Source of the DNA: Polytrichum commune
Lineage: Eukaryota > Streptophyta > Polytrichopsida > Polytrichales > Polytrichaceae
NCBI GenBank assembly: GCA_950295325.1
Contig: OX485804.1
Coordinates: 30,132,001 to 30,196,000, forward strand
Direction: 5' to 3'
Length of the DNA: 64,000 nt
The position numbers and the translations under genes were made by a program. Of this stretch, positions 35,286 through 47,028 are shown piece by piece (within the stretch, counting starts at the first letter, position 1; each line of letters begins with the position of its first letter). Below the pieces are notes generated by a model. The model was not told where the DNA came from. It ran no database searches and worked only from the letters and a program-made list of their open reading frames with translations.

Positions 35286-36234
35286 CATTTTCATTTCATT
35301 AAATAGTGCCCTACAAAGTGTGGTAAAAAACTAGTGACCAATTGCAAGAAAAACTACAATTTTCCAAAGCCACACGATCCTCATACTTGTTCACGGCACA
35401 CATATGGTAACGGGTGCACGTTTACCACTTTGAGGATTTTGCATTTGTTTTCACTCACTATCGCTCAAATTATCCAATAATGCTAGCAAAGGACACTTCT
35501 CGATATTTTTGACAAATGGTATCCTCACTTTGAAGTGAGCACATGCCTATCAAAGGGGGTCCTCGCCGCCAAAACATACCTTTAAGAAACACCTCTTGTT
35601 GCTTCACACAATGATATCTACTCATAATCTTGCACGTCTTCCTCATAACCATAGCCCATCTCGTGGGGCTTCTCAAGCATTTTGCATAGACACCAAGCTC
35701 ACATGCATTCTCTTAGCATTGGGCACGGGGATCATTGAAAGCGCAAGTCCTCGTCATGTTGTTTTTTGATGTTTTTCCTCCAATTTCTTGGACTTAGCAT
35801 GTGAGCTTAGGCTCTTTAGAGTTGCCTTCTTGTGGTCTCTTTATAGACACCAATCTCCTTCCTTAAAACTTCTAGTCATTTTGGTGTAATGATCATGATC
35901 TTCCACTTGATTTTTCATGTGTTCTCCCTCACATCTTGTAATCATGAAGTGAGATTGCGGGTCTTTGGGTTCTCAATCTCAAGAACTTTGATTTGACATT
36001 GTACCCACAACTAGAAATGAAAGACCTAGAACATAGTATGGTTGAAGTTTTGCATGAAATTTAGCAAAATACACTACTCTCCATTTTTACCACAATTTCA
36101 TTTTCATCCATTCAAAAAAACAAAATTGGTCCCTTAGGCTCTAGTGTAAAGGGGCTTTCATATAAAACTTGGGGGGATCCAATGATCCCGGTGGGATGAT
36201 AGGCTGCAATTTGTTCCAACTTCACCACATATGA
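35286..36234. other. unassigned; possible decayed coding remnant on the minus strand
   Basis: Reading the minus strand from about 35960 down to 35600 gives MKNQVEDHDHYTKMTRSFKE then GDWCL, a stop, and RDHKKATLKSLSSHAKSKKL, broken by several stops. The hydrophilic, lysine-rich character suggests a decayed coiled-coil coding region. No family recognised. Confidence 0.2.
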
Positions 36235-36443
36235 TATTTAGTGTGACTTACTATTTGGATTTACACGGTGCTATATCTTTTTATTATTGAATTTATTTTT
36301 TACCAAGTAAAGTTGTCAATGTTCTATAATGTCCAAACTACCAAATTAACATTTGTTGGTAAAATATGAGATGTACAGTAAATAGATATAGCATTGCATA
36401 ATTCCAAATAGTAAATCACACTAAATATCATATTTGGTGTAGT
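36235..36443 (+). mobile_element. PalQ element (about 209 bp)
   Basis: It starts 'ccacatatgatatttagtgt' then 'gacttactatttgga' and ends 'tccaaatagtaaatcacact' then 'aaatatcatatttggtg'. The terminal repeats are about 35 bp and contain the self-complementary core. Confidence 0.65.
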
Positions 36444-36655
36444 ACTACGCAAATAATGGTAATCCGGTACCGTAGCCTTTGTCGTAACTTGCTATTTATA
36501 ATGTGTTTTTTTGCTTCTTCTTGTATGTTAGATATGATTATAACTTCCCACCTTGGTTTAGTATCCCAAGCACCTTCCAAAGCTAGAAGGGCCGCGGAAC
36601 TAGGGTGGATACTTTGGTATATAACTTGCCTTCTGGCAATGCTAATAAGGCACTT

Positions 36656-37704
36656 CTACATGACATTGTTTATAGTATTTAGGGCCGGTTTACACCATGC
36701 ACCATGAAGTCGGACCATGTAAGATGGAATGTTTCCATGGTCCGACTTCATGGTCCAATTTCCATGGTCTGATTCCTTAAATAATCAATTCACAAAGCTT
36801 TTTGGGTTTCTCATTAGGTGTAAACTGAATGTGGACCAAGAGGTACGACCACGCAATAAAAAATGAACATGCTTGTTTTTTCGATCTATGTCCTGAAAAA
36901 GGCAATTTTGAAGAGAGAGAAAAATCAAGTTTGATCATTCTTTTGTCTTCTCTTGTCTTCGTCTTCTCCTCCCCAACTAACCATTTCATTAAAAAGGCAC
37001 TATTATGACAACATTTCTTTGTCATGGGCCCTTGTCTTTTTCTACTAGAGCACCTCTTTTGCCTCTCCCACTGCAAAATCTGTTGGACCATGTCAGTGAA
37101 TAGCGTAGGCCTTAAACTATGTCTTTTGGGGACCTCAAACTCCATGGTCACTTTGATTTTTTTTCCTTGATGTAAACTGAAGCGGTCCTAGGACGAGTTC
37201 AACAACCAATCACAAATTTCATAGGGCCTTGGGACAACTTCATGGTCAACAACCCCTTAGTGTCACATACGCGATTTGCGAAGGGCCTAAACTGGACGCC
37301 TTGAGGTCTCAAAGTGTCGCGTTCATTGTTTGCAAATGTGACATTATTTGTCAACTAAGATTTATTTTCAAAGTGAAATGTGTATATATTGTATCATTAA
37401 GTGTAGCACAATAGTATTACTTGAGATGATAGTTTTGTGTTCCAGTATGCAAGGGGAAGATATAATTAAGCACGGTAATGGCAAGTGTCATTTGTGTACA
37501 CTTTAGTCAACTTGTAGACCATTGTGTTACATAGGCATGCACCTCATAACACTCTTGAACATACTCATGCCAAGATATTAGTAAATGCACTTGAATGCCA
37601 AGTGTGCCATAAGGTGACAATGATGGTGAAGTTGTTAATCATTAGTGTAACCTATCATACGCCACAAAATAGGGAAGTGACACTAAATTCCATAAATTGC
37701 GTAG
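36656..37704 (+). mobile_element. PalE element split by a HarbF insertion
   Basis: The left end 'ctacatgacattgtttatag' then 'tattta' is separated from the rest ('ttagtgtcacatacgcgatt', 'gggcctaaactgg') by HarbF at 36682-37254. The right end is 'cataaattgcgtag'. It holds one internal tandem unit. Confidence 0.65.
36682..37254 (+). mobile_element. HarbF element, complete (573 bp), TTA target duplication
   Basis: It starts GGGCCGGTTTACACCATG and ends 'acttcatggtcaacaacccc', flanked by TTA at 36679-36681 and 37255-37257. The left end forms a foldback: 'accatgaagtcggaccatg' is followed by its reverse complement at about 36738-36757. The inserted element restores a continuous PalE terminus when removed, which confirms its boundaries. 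Confidence 0.8.
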
Positions 37705-37711
37705 TGACCAG

Positions 37712-38183
37712 TGACTACTAGAAAAGAATGTTTCACGGTATAATAATGTGGTCACGGTCAATGGTTTGTAGACCATGACCAAGAGAAACCCACGTACGTT
37801 TTGAAAGCCTTGGTCACGCATCATATGTGAACTTAGACCATGACAAATTGCGTTTTTAATAAAATAAAAATAAAAATGACATGACTACAAATAGAACACA
37901 CTAACCATTTAATTGTAAAATATGAGTTTTCTTCGACATGGTCACTCTTGTTTTTATCTTGAGACAACCTATTTTGGTTCCCTCACCACAAAATTTGGGT
38001 GACCACAAAACATTATCCATTTTTGGACATTCACATGCAGGATTCCATGTCACTTTCTCATCCATTTTATGACATTCACACCCATTGGCCACTTCTATTT
38101 TAGGCGACCAAGCGTAAAATGAAGTGGGACAGGCACTTATTTCTCAACCAATGAGAGATTTTAAAAACCAGTGGTCACAGTGA
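37712..38183 (+). repeat. RepI copy
   Basis: 'accatgaccaagagaaaccc', 'aagccttggtcacgc' and 'ggattccatgtcactttctc' match 51060-51510. It may be a distant relative of HarbA, which has a similar 'ggaatccatgt' block. Ends undefined. Confidence 0.5.
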
Positions 38184-38400
38184 CTACACTTAACATTGTA
38201 TTTAGTGTCATTGACTATTCGGAAATACGCAATACTACATATCTCAAATGATGCCAACCAAAGTCAAATTGGTTGTTTGAACATCATAGAACGTAAACAT
38301 CTTTACTTGATAAAAGAAAAAATGTACATCAATAGTAAAAGGATAGAGCACTATATAAATCCAAATACTATGTGACACTAAATATCATATTTAGTGGAGT
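38184..38400 (+). mobile_element. PalQ element
   Basis: It starts CTACACTTAACATTGTATTT then AGTGTCATTGACTATTCGGA and ends TCCAAATACTATGTGACACT then AAATATCATATTTAGTGGAG, giving terminal repeats about 40 bp long. Confidence 0.65.
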
Positions 38401-39143
38401 CTCTTTCCATTAGTGTCAACTAGCCCGTAAGCTTCACCTTCTTACCTTCAACTAAACTAGTGTTTCCCGCCAAGAACCCCAAATTCTAATCATGACATCT
38501 AGGAGTTATTGTTCTCGAGTTTGGTGAATGGCAGGACCGTATGCTCGACGAAACATATACCATTATTATAAGTGCGATTTGGATGATTGACTAAACAAAC
38601 ATAATCCTAGAGACCAAATATGGGATCCAAGTGATGACATTTATGATGGATTTCAAAGCTCGGTCTATATAGATAGATGATGCATAAATGACACAAATTA
38701 TTTTATGTTATGTTGTGATTTTATAACTATGATAAATCCAATAAGACGTACTCGTTATTGGGTCAACTTGTACATGACGAAATAGGTAGATGATTCTCAC
38801 TAATCTTCAAGGTCATATTGTTTCCAAAAGGACTTGATATTATCACAAATCATGAATTTACTAAAAAAGAATGAGCTTTATGATATTGACTTGGGAAAAT
38901 TGTGTGGTACTTCATGTAAGGTGGGATTGTGGGATTGCTCCTGTGGTAGAAGGATGAGTTTCGTTTGAAGTATTATAGGGTGGTGTGAGTTTGTTGGATG
39001 TGCAACAAATTGCCACATTAACAACACAATCAATCAAGTTTGTTTAGTGGTTTGAATTGACTAGTAAATAAAAAGCGAGGTGAAGGCAAGTCAAGAGATG
39101 CAAAGTAGAGAGGGAAAAAATAGGGCATGTCATTTAGTTCTTT
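38401..39143. other. unassigned
   Basis: No gene or repeat recognised. Confidence 0.3.
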
Positions 39144-39348
39144 CATTAGTAGAAAACCATGCCCCAAAAATCTGCAACCAAAATCGGTTGCGGTTCTTTC
39201 GACCAGTCTGATTTGTTGTCGCTAAATAACTACATGTTTTTCTTTTTCATTTTACAACTTCAATTTTTAAAAATTTGGGGCGTGTAAATATACTGCAGCC
39301 TGTAAATATTTTGGTTGCGATTTTTTTTGGCATAGTTTTCTACTAGTG
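39144..39348 (+). mobile_element. CACTA-type MITE (205 bp), TTT target duplication
   Basis: It starts CATTAGTAGAAAACCATGCC and ends GGCATAGTTTTCTACTAGTG, i.e. CACTAGTAGAAAA termini, typical of the CACTA (En/Spm) superfamily. TTT lies on each side, as expected for 3-bp duplications. The 'gcaaccaaaat' subterminal blocks are also inverted. A related fragment lies at 46450-46600. Confidence 0.8.
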
Positions 39349-39792
39349 TTTTGTATTGCGTAATGATTCGAATGCTTTGTGACAACTCTTTGATATGAAT
39401 ACAATAACAATAAATATGATGCCATTATCTCAATATTTTGTAGGATTGGGTTCTCAAATTATAATTATAATTATCACACTAGTTTCTCCTTGTTGTAATT
39501 ACTAGTAGTATTTCCTAGTTCTTTTTAGTCACAATAATGAAAGAACCACGTTGTATATAACATCGTGATTTACACAATAGAACACGGGTGCTCGTAGATT
39601 GTTTAATAAAATCTCCTTGTCGTATAGCACATGGACCCAATGGGTATATGCATAAAATTACTCAACACCTATTGTTTGTTTAGTGGGCCCTTGGATAGAA
39701 AACAACCGAACAAAAAACATGTACCGAGTCATGTTAAGCGTAATAGAGATATTACTTTTATTTTTGTTATTTTGTCCCACAATGTGATTTTA
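39349..39792. other. unassigned
   Basis: Nothing recognised. Confidence 0.3.
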
Positions 39793-40312
39793 GGGCCACT
39801 TCACACACGAGCCCAAAGCCGTCACCATGAAATTCAGAGAGCCCAACAGAAAGCGTCGAAAGACCGTCCCAATTCACCTCCAAAATCATGTAGAGAGGTC
39901 ATGGACCCTTTAGTGTAGTGTGAAGTCATATGTGACCAGGCCCTCAACCAGATGCTATTTCAATGAATCTCTAATCACACGGGTCCTCATACATGATAAA
40001 ACATAACAAAGCAACGGTTGTGAGCATTCGAAGTGCCATGGTCTCCCAGTGGTTTTGTATTAGGCCTATGTCCAAGAGGTGATTTTTGAAAATAGTCCAA
40101 GTGACCATGAAGCATGATCCATTCGATGCCATGTAGGAATCCATGTGCACTTTACATCCATCTTTCATTCACATATATACTCCGTTGGTCCCTCAAGTGT
40201 GGTGTGAAGTAGCGAACTTGGACCGGCTCCGCCTTTTCCACCAATGAGAGTGCTTGAAGTGTAATAATGGTCACGGGCTCGCGGTCTCACGGTCTCATGT
40301 GTGAAGTGGCCC
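39793..40312 (+). mobile_element. HarbA element, complete (520 bp), TTA target duplication
   Basis: It starts GGGCCACTTCACACACGAG and ends CATGTGTGAAGTGGCCC, flanked by TTA at 39790-39792 and 40313-40315. This is the best preserved copy in the window. The minus-strand frame 39971-40168 includes MDSYMASNGSCF. Confidence 0.85.
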
Positions 40313-40315
40313 TTA

Positions 40316-41925
40316 GTAACTCTGAAAAACCAAGTTTTGAGGGGCATGCTACCGTATTTTGTTCTCACACAGAATCATCCTCTTTTTGGCCTTAACTTAA
40401 CTTACACCAAACATACGAAACTTAAAAGCGATAGTAAACTTCCGCACTCACGTCATTTATTATGACTCTGACATATTAGACACAAACTCGCTGAGGGCGT
40501 CAGCGTCACTGGTATCGACTAGCTAGGGTGTACTCTCACTTTGAGCTTTAATGAAATGTTTTTAATAGCCACTGAGTGAAATGATACTTTGTTATGTCTA
40601 CCCACTTTGCATATTTTGTTTGTGTATACAATTAATTCCCTCTCGTTCTAGAGAACGAATTCAAAAGCATCGTGTGCATAGAATTGTTATTTCTGTCATT
40701 TCTATGCTTGTAAACGGTTTGTTTAAGCCCTAATTTCCCACGGCCAATTTCCCTCAAACCTACCCAGGAAATGTGACCTCGACTTCAACGACTGTAGCTG
40801 AAGATCTGAAGTTTTTTTATGGGCAAATCCAAATGTATAGATGTTTGCAGGTTAGAGGTGATTGCTCACAATCCAATTTTTAAATGTTGGAGATTTGTTA
40901 TGTAGGAGATTTTAATAGGAATGTCGACAATGGTATCGAGGGTCAACATTTTGGGAATTCAATTGGGGTTGGTTTCTTTGGTCGAACCTCCACTTCAGTC
41001 ATCTCCAAATGAAAAAACTCAAATCAATTCACAAGTCTTGAAACCATTATTCTGTGACTTTTGGGGGGGGGGGGGGGGAGCGGTGCCACAACTACGCACC
41101 TTTTGCATGGATTTACACCCACCAACACATGCCTACGTAAAAACGCCGACGGTTTTGCCCAAAAATCTCCAAACGACAAAAATCCCAATGGTATATGTTT
41201 AGGATATGTTGCCCCTAAACACGGAGGTCACAAATGTCAAGCATGCATTCGTGGATTGGGTTCATTGTAAACCAATTCAGAGCACACTCCCATATTTGAA
41301 TTAATCCAAAAATAATTAACTTTGTTGAATCAAATTTATCCACGTGACATGACATAGCAAACGTGAACATGACAAAATGGAGTAGTAGAAACAATCCATA
41401 AATCATTTGAAATGGTGTCAAAGGGGTCAAAACAAATTGTTCACGACCAAATTAAGGTGGCATAAGACATTCGGGGTTAACAAATCTCTTGGCCACATCA
41501 AGACTCACATCGCATGCCATATGCAACTCCTCACAACTACCCCGCTTTGAAACTTAACACTCAAAAGCCCACCACTCTCAAACATCACGACCCAACAATC
41601 CACCTTGCAACCAAATCTCACAACTCAAACCGAAAAAACAAGTTCCCGCATTGCCTTCATAACCCCATTGATATTGGACTTCTACATGTTTCTACCACCC
41701 TACTCAATTTCCATAATTCACATGTAGGGAATAAAATCAACCACCCTATACTTTTTGTACATAAAAATTAGCCCCAATTAAGGTTTGAATGGGTAATCAT
41801 TGGGTGAAGTACAAGGATCCAATTGAGCTCCGATTAAGTTTTGATATACATGTTGTCACTTGTATATTTATCATTGAAATTTTACATGTATTACTTGAGT
41901 TTACACACACAAAAAAAAACCTTGT
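40316..41925. other. unassigned; 16-G tract at 41063-41078
   Basis: No gene supported. Open frames around the G tract (40921-41270) have no recognisable motif. Confidence 0.35.
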
Positions 41926-43420
41926 ATATAGAGGGTTTCTAGAGTATGATGTGAATGCACGTGGTTCTTGGTTTTTAATGAAAGGTGCACCCCTTGGGTT
42001 GGGCATGGGATCCATATACATTGGAGCTCTAGTTGACTTGTGATATTCATAGCAAAGGAAAATCCATGGCAATACAAAAAATGTTTGCAACAATTCATGA
42101 CAATTCTTACTTTGTTCTTCAACCTATCAATCTTGGAGCTCTCAGCATTTAAGAAGCCCAAATTGGGCCTCTCCAAACAAAAAAGAATATATTTGAGCTA
42201 AATGGCTCAACTTTAGCTATTCATGTCAAAAGTGACCCTATCCAATATCAACTCATTTTGCAAGTGCATTTGTTTGAATACGAGAAATACTTCGATGTTA
42301 TTGAAGATTGAAGTTCAAATACGCATTCCGAGTGCCCTTGGATGCAAATACATATGTTGTATTTTGGTCATGGAGTGTCTAGTATGAACATGTATTTATT
42401 TTCTCCTTGACATAAGATAATGTATATGATAAGATTTCAAACACATGAATACATAAAACATGGATTATAAACTCGGTGAAGCCTGTATAAATTGCATATA
42501 TGGCCATATATTGACACCCCACATCCTTCAAGTGTCAAACCACCTTTGGACCTCGAGGGCTTTATAAACTTAAATATAAACCGTGGTTATGATGCAAATT
42601 AGAGGCTAGTATTGGGGCATGGAACAAAGTTATGTTTATGAATATGTTTTTTTTTTGACACAAATTGAAAAATCAATTGCAAAAAGAACCCATAATACAA
42701 CCAACCTGGGCAAACCAGTGATGCCCAAGTGGAAATCAAGAAATAATGCTCATTTGTGGCCTATCCATCCAATTGACAACAAGGTCACTCCAAGTCACAA
42801 TAAGGTTTTTGACACCCCAAGTCTTATCAAATTCGTTTAGGACGTCCTAGTAGGCCACATATGGGGCTTATGTTTATGAATATGATTCCAACGCTCAACA
42901 TGTTCCCCATGTAAGCCTAGTGGAAAGTTCAAGCTCTCAATCAAGTGTTGAAGTGGATTTTGAGTAAACAAATGTAACGAAAAGGGTCCCCCACCAATGG
43001 GAAAGACTCATTCCATTTCTTCAACCTCTCAATCTTTCTAGTTGAGCTCTCAACTCTCTAAAAAACACTTCTTCTTTGGATCTTGAAGGGTCGGTAAATT
43101 GCAAATTATAGTTCGAACATGGATTGGAGGTTGGAACTCTTGGAATATGATGCTAAACACTCGTGACGCTCCACGTGGAATTTGTAGACTCATGATCTAA
43201 GTATTGGAAGCTCAATAGTAGAAATTTGTAGCTCTCAAGTCGTAAGATCAAGTGTGAAGTGGGCTTGTAAACAAGTATGACTAAGAGACTCTTTTCAAAC
43301 AAGGGAAGGTGGGGGGGGGGGCTTCCTCTCTTCAACCTATCGTTCTTGGTGTGTGGGCTCCCAATGAAAGCACCTTGGACCTCACGGTCAACGAGAGCAA
43401 CTCCTATGGTCACTATGAAA
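41926..43420 (+). repeat. degenerate tandem repeat region
   Basis: The block 'cttcaacctatcaatcttgg' then 'agctctca' occurs near 42117. A related block occurs near 43019 ('cttcaacctctcaatctttc') and another near 43336 ('cttcaacctatcgttcttgg'). Each is preceded by a 'tatgatg..aa.gc.cgtg' type segment and followed by 'ttggacct' or 'ttggatct'. The units are old and irregular. Confidence 0.35.
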
Positions 43421-44424
43421 TGATAATCTCAAATCATTTGGGTTTAAAAGTTTTGGGAGCCAATGCGGCATGCTCACCCTCGCACATAAAGTTCATATAT
43501 ATCATAGGTCGGCTTTGCTCATCGATTGTTGAGAGGGATCAAACCATCGAAAGTCTTTTGACCCTCATTTATTGAGAATAGGTTTTACCCTCAATTATTG
43601 ATGGTACGCCAATATGGACACTCTTTTTGATTGAATAATATGTGTATTTGAGTGGTATATGGCAAGGCTTGTAGTTAAGGATGGACATAGAAAAGACACC
43701 TACTTGGATGAGATTGGACTACGTGCTGAAAAAATAAACACGATATGCGTTCAATAATTAACACAACTAGGAGGGTCCATGGAATTCTCTAAAGAGAACG
43801 AGCATCTTCACTTTGATGTCTTAAAACTCATGCATCCCAACGTTGGTTCTAAAAAGAACAATCTCCAAACATTAGCCAAATGAGACGTTTCAAGATCCGT
43901 TCCAAAGGCCAAAATTGTACATGTGGAGTTGGAAGTCCCCATCATAGGGCCATGTACCTTTAGCATTGCAAGGGGGGGGGTATATGTCCATTTAACGAAC
44001 TTGATAATTGAACGAGCTTTGAAGAGTACGAGAAAAAAGGATAAACACCACGATTTGGACTTGTTAAACATCAAGAACAACATAACATCCATCAAACGAC
44101 GAGTTGTGTTCAACTGCCATCGCTTCAAATCCAATCTAAAGCAACGGGACTCCACATCCAGGGCCTTTTATCCTCGAATCTACTACCATTGGGTCCATGA
44201 ACACAACTCACCAACTAAGTAACATTACGAGCAAGAATCGGAGTGTTTCTACAAAACTCCCTCACACGAACTTCACCTCCTCCCCCACAAGAGATTCAAA
44301 AACATTATTGACAATCATCAATGTAAAACGAACAAAAAATCCATTGTTTTCGTTCTTTTTCTTTTTCGTCTCCTTTCTTTTTGGGGGAACGACAATATGG
44401 TCACAAAGCCGATGTCCAGGCCAT
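43421..44424. other. unassigned; G tract near 43970
   Basis: Overlapping frames of 99 and 115 codons on opposite strands (43808-44222) show no recognisable protein. Confidence 0.3.
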
Positions 44425-44968
44425 CACTACACTCAACATGAACGCATACACTAAACATCAATAACCCTATGAAAGTAAGTAACATTAAATGTAAACTCAC
44501 ACACTAAATATCAACTATGGTAATATGTGGAAGTTACACGTTTGAATATAGTGTTAGTAAAGATACGAAAATAAAGGATATAATAAGGAAGGTGGCAGTA
44601 GGGAAAGCAACGACACATTTATGTCTACCAACACTACACTAAATATGATATTTAGTGTTTGATTATATTTAGTGTTGTTACCACCCTATCATGCTCAACA
44701 CTAATTTTCAATTCTTTGATTATTAGTGTTAGACATAAATGCATTGCCACCTTCCCTACCGCCACCTCCCTTCTCCTTTTATGATTGTTAATTTATTTTC
44801 CATATCCTTACTAACACTAAATTCATGCATGTAACTTCCACATATTACCATAGTTGATATTTGGTGTTTGAGTTTACATTTAATATTACTTTCATAGGGT
44901 TATTGATATTTAGTGTATGCATTCGTATTTAGTGTACCAAACACTAGATATCATATTTAGTGCACTTG
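44425..44968. mobile_element. two PalC copies forming a large palindrome
   Basis: A left half-copy (44425-44630, +) is followed by a full-length inverted copy (44637-44968, -). The arms ('ctatgaaagtaagtaacatt' versus 'aatattactttcatag', 'ccatagttgatattt' versus 'aaatatcaactatgg', and 'aaggtggcagtaggg' versus 'ccctaccgccacctcc') pair over about 220 bp. The central part carries CTACACTAAATATGATATTT then AGTG. Confidence 0.7.
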
Positions 44969-44975
44969 TCAAGGA

Positions 44976-45528
44976 ATTGAAGAGTAGTGTTGGGCAGGGT
45001 GGGGCAGGGTGGGGCGGGAACAACACTAAATATCCTAGTTATGCCCCCTTCCCATCTGACTTTAGCTAAGACCCAAAGTCTTTCTCAAAAACCAGGTAAA
45101 GCTCCCTTGGTTGTAGCGGAGGCATCCGGCTCTCCCAATGCACCTACAAGAACTTGCTCCGGAGATTTTCAAGTAGGTTATAGTTAAGTAGCTTTCACAC
45201 ACGTTCATGGTTTTATCTACCAAGCAACGAATGTTGGGTAGTTTTCGTCCCGTCCCCAAATGCCTTACTACTCACCTATCTTACCATCGGTTTTTGTTAA
45301 TGAAGCTCCTCGTGCCCTCATAGCTAAGACTAAAAAGCAACCAATCACAAGGGCGGGAGGCGACACTTTTAAAACTCCTATATTCTTGCCTCATGTTTAG
45401 ATACCGATGGGAGGGTCGGTGCTTGAGGCTTAAAACCTCCACTTGAAAACCATGCCACATCATTTGCCAACTAGGCTCGGCACTAGATAATGTCGATGAT
45501 GGTGTGAAGGCCGGGTTGTTATAACCAA
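44976..45528. other. unassigned; possible decayed coding remnant
   Basis: The plus-strand frame from 44987 reads on past two stops to about 45400: SQKPGKAPLVVAEASGSP, then NEAPRALIAKTKKQPITRAG and GDTFKTPIFLPHV. This could be a broken gene or retroelement piece; no family recognised. Confidence 0.2.
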
Positions 45529-45754
45529 TGATCGGGGAGAACCGGCAGTTAGTTACAAATGAACCGGTTGAGTTTGAGAAATAACCGGTTGAAGTTCAAA
45601 ACTGCATGAAAACTACCGATCATTTCAGAGGAATTTATAGAATATACTGCAGTTTAATAAAGGAAAACCGGAGGATGTCAACATGTAACCAGTTGGACTT
45701 GCAAAACCCTAGGATCTCAACCGATTATGCCCGACCCAAAAATCTCCCCGATCA
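45529..45754 (+). mobile_element. GatB element, complete (about 226 bp)
   Basis: It starts TGATCGGGGAGAACCGGC and ends 'aaatctccccgatca', with repeated AACCGG(T) inside. The copy at 48973-49210 is its inverted counterpart; fragments lie at 12606, 49383 and 62938. Class unknown. Confidence 0.65.
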
Positions 45755-45809
45755 CTGGTTAGAACCAAGTTTTAGCTTAAACCAAAGTCCGGTGGGGAGG
45801 GGGCATTAA

Positions 45810-47025
45810 GGGGCGGTTTACACTAGTGTATGGACCATGAAGTCGTCCCACGTAAGAGGCCTATTTTGCGTGGGACGACTTCCATGGTCCGAGTTACTAA
45901 AATATTAGTTTTCATGGTTCATGGGCCCTTCACTAGGTGTAAACCGAATGTGGACCATGAAGAATGACCATGCACCAAAAAGTGGATGTGCTGATTTTTT
46001 TAATATAAGCCCAAAAAGGGCAGTTTTGGGAAAAAATGAAGTTTGATCATTTTGTTGACTTCAATTTGCCTTCACTTGCCTACACATGCCTTCACTTATC
46101 TTGTCACTTAGTTTTTTCTTCTTTTCGCCTTAATGTTTGATCATTCTCTTGTCATCTCTTGGGCTTCAACTGTCTTCACTTCTTGTTAAATGTGTCGAAG
46201 ATGTGGCTTGCAAATCTTCTCACAACAATTTTTACAAAAAAAAATGAGTGATTCAATTTGTACATGTGACATGTAATTTACATGTGACATGTACCTTGTG
46301 TTGTCACTACACTAAATAGGATATTAGTGTTTGATTATATCTAATGTTGTTACCACCCAACCTTCCTCAACACTAAATTTCAATTCTTTGATAATTAATG
46401 TTAGAAGATTTCCCATTGCCCTTCTTTTGACCACCCTGATCTACAGTCACTAAACAACTACGTGTTTTTCATTTTTGTTTTGCAACTGTAGTTTTTAAAC
46501 ATTTTGGGGCGTGTAATATACCGTTGGAAAGGTATGTTCAAGACCTTTCCAACGGTATATTAAACGCCCCCAAATTCCAAACATTGCAGCTGGTAGACCA
46601 AAAAAACAAATCTGCACTTGAATTCTTGAGTTCTAGATGTCCCGCGTTGTTTGATGAAACACGTGTAAGCCGGTTTAAGGGGTAGGGCAAGGTAGTGTTG
46701 GTATGTCTCATGGGCTATAATATAATTAAGGCACATAAAAGGTAGATTCATTATAACATTCTTGAAATGGCATTTCTTTGACATGGGCCCTTGCCTTTTC
46801 CTACCAAACCACCTCTCTTGCCTCTCTCAACACAAAACCCGTTGGACCATGTCATTGCATTTATTAGGCCTTAAAAATTTATAGTTTGGGGACCTCAACC
46901 TCCATGGTCCCTCTGCCATTTTTTCCTTAGTGTAAACCGAAGTTGTCCCGGGACAACTTCAAGAGCCAATCAGCTGCCTTGCAGAGCCCTAGTCCAACTT
47001 CATGGTCCATAGTGTAAACCGCCCC
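45810..47025 (+). mobile_element. HarbF element, 1.2 kb, carrying nested DNA, TAA target duplication
   Basis: It starts GGGGCGGTTTACACTAGTG and ends 'tccatagtgtaaaccgcccc', flanked by TAA at 45807-45809 and 47026-47028. The left end folds back ('ggaccatgaagtcgtcccac' with 'gtgggacgacttccatggtcc'). The interior from about 46250 to 46770 is foreign: it holds a PalC end (46309-46420) and a CACTA-MITE-like piece with a perfect hairpin (46506-46570). Confidence 0.8.
46506..46570. repeat. 28-bp near-perfect hairpin
   Basis: Arms 46514-46533 (TAATATACCGTTGGAAAGGT) and 46543-46562 are exact reverse complements with a 9-base loop. An outer GGGGCGTG/AACGCCCC extension has one mismatch. Confidence 0.9.
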
Positions 47026-47028
47026 TAA

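Noticed and set aside
43808-44222. Overlapping 115- and 99-codon frames on opposite strands
   Set aside because: No recognisable motif, no splice context, and both strands open equally; likely chance.
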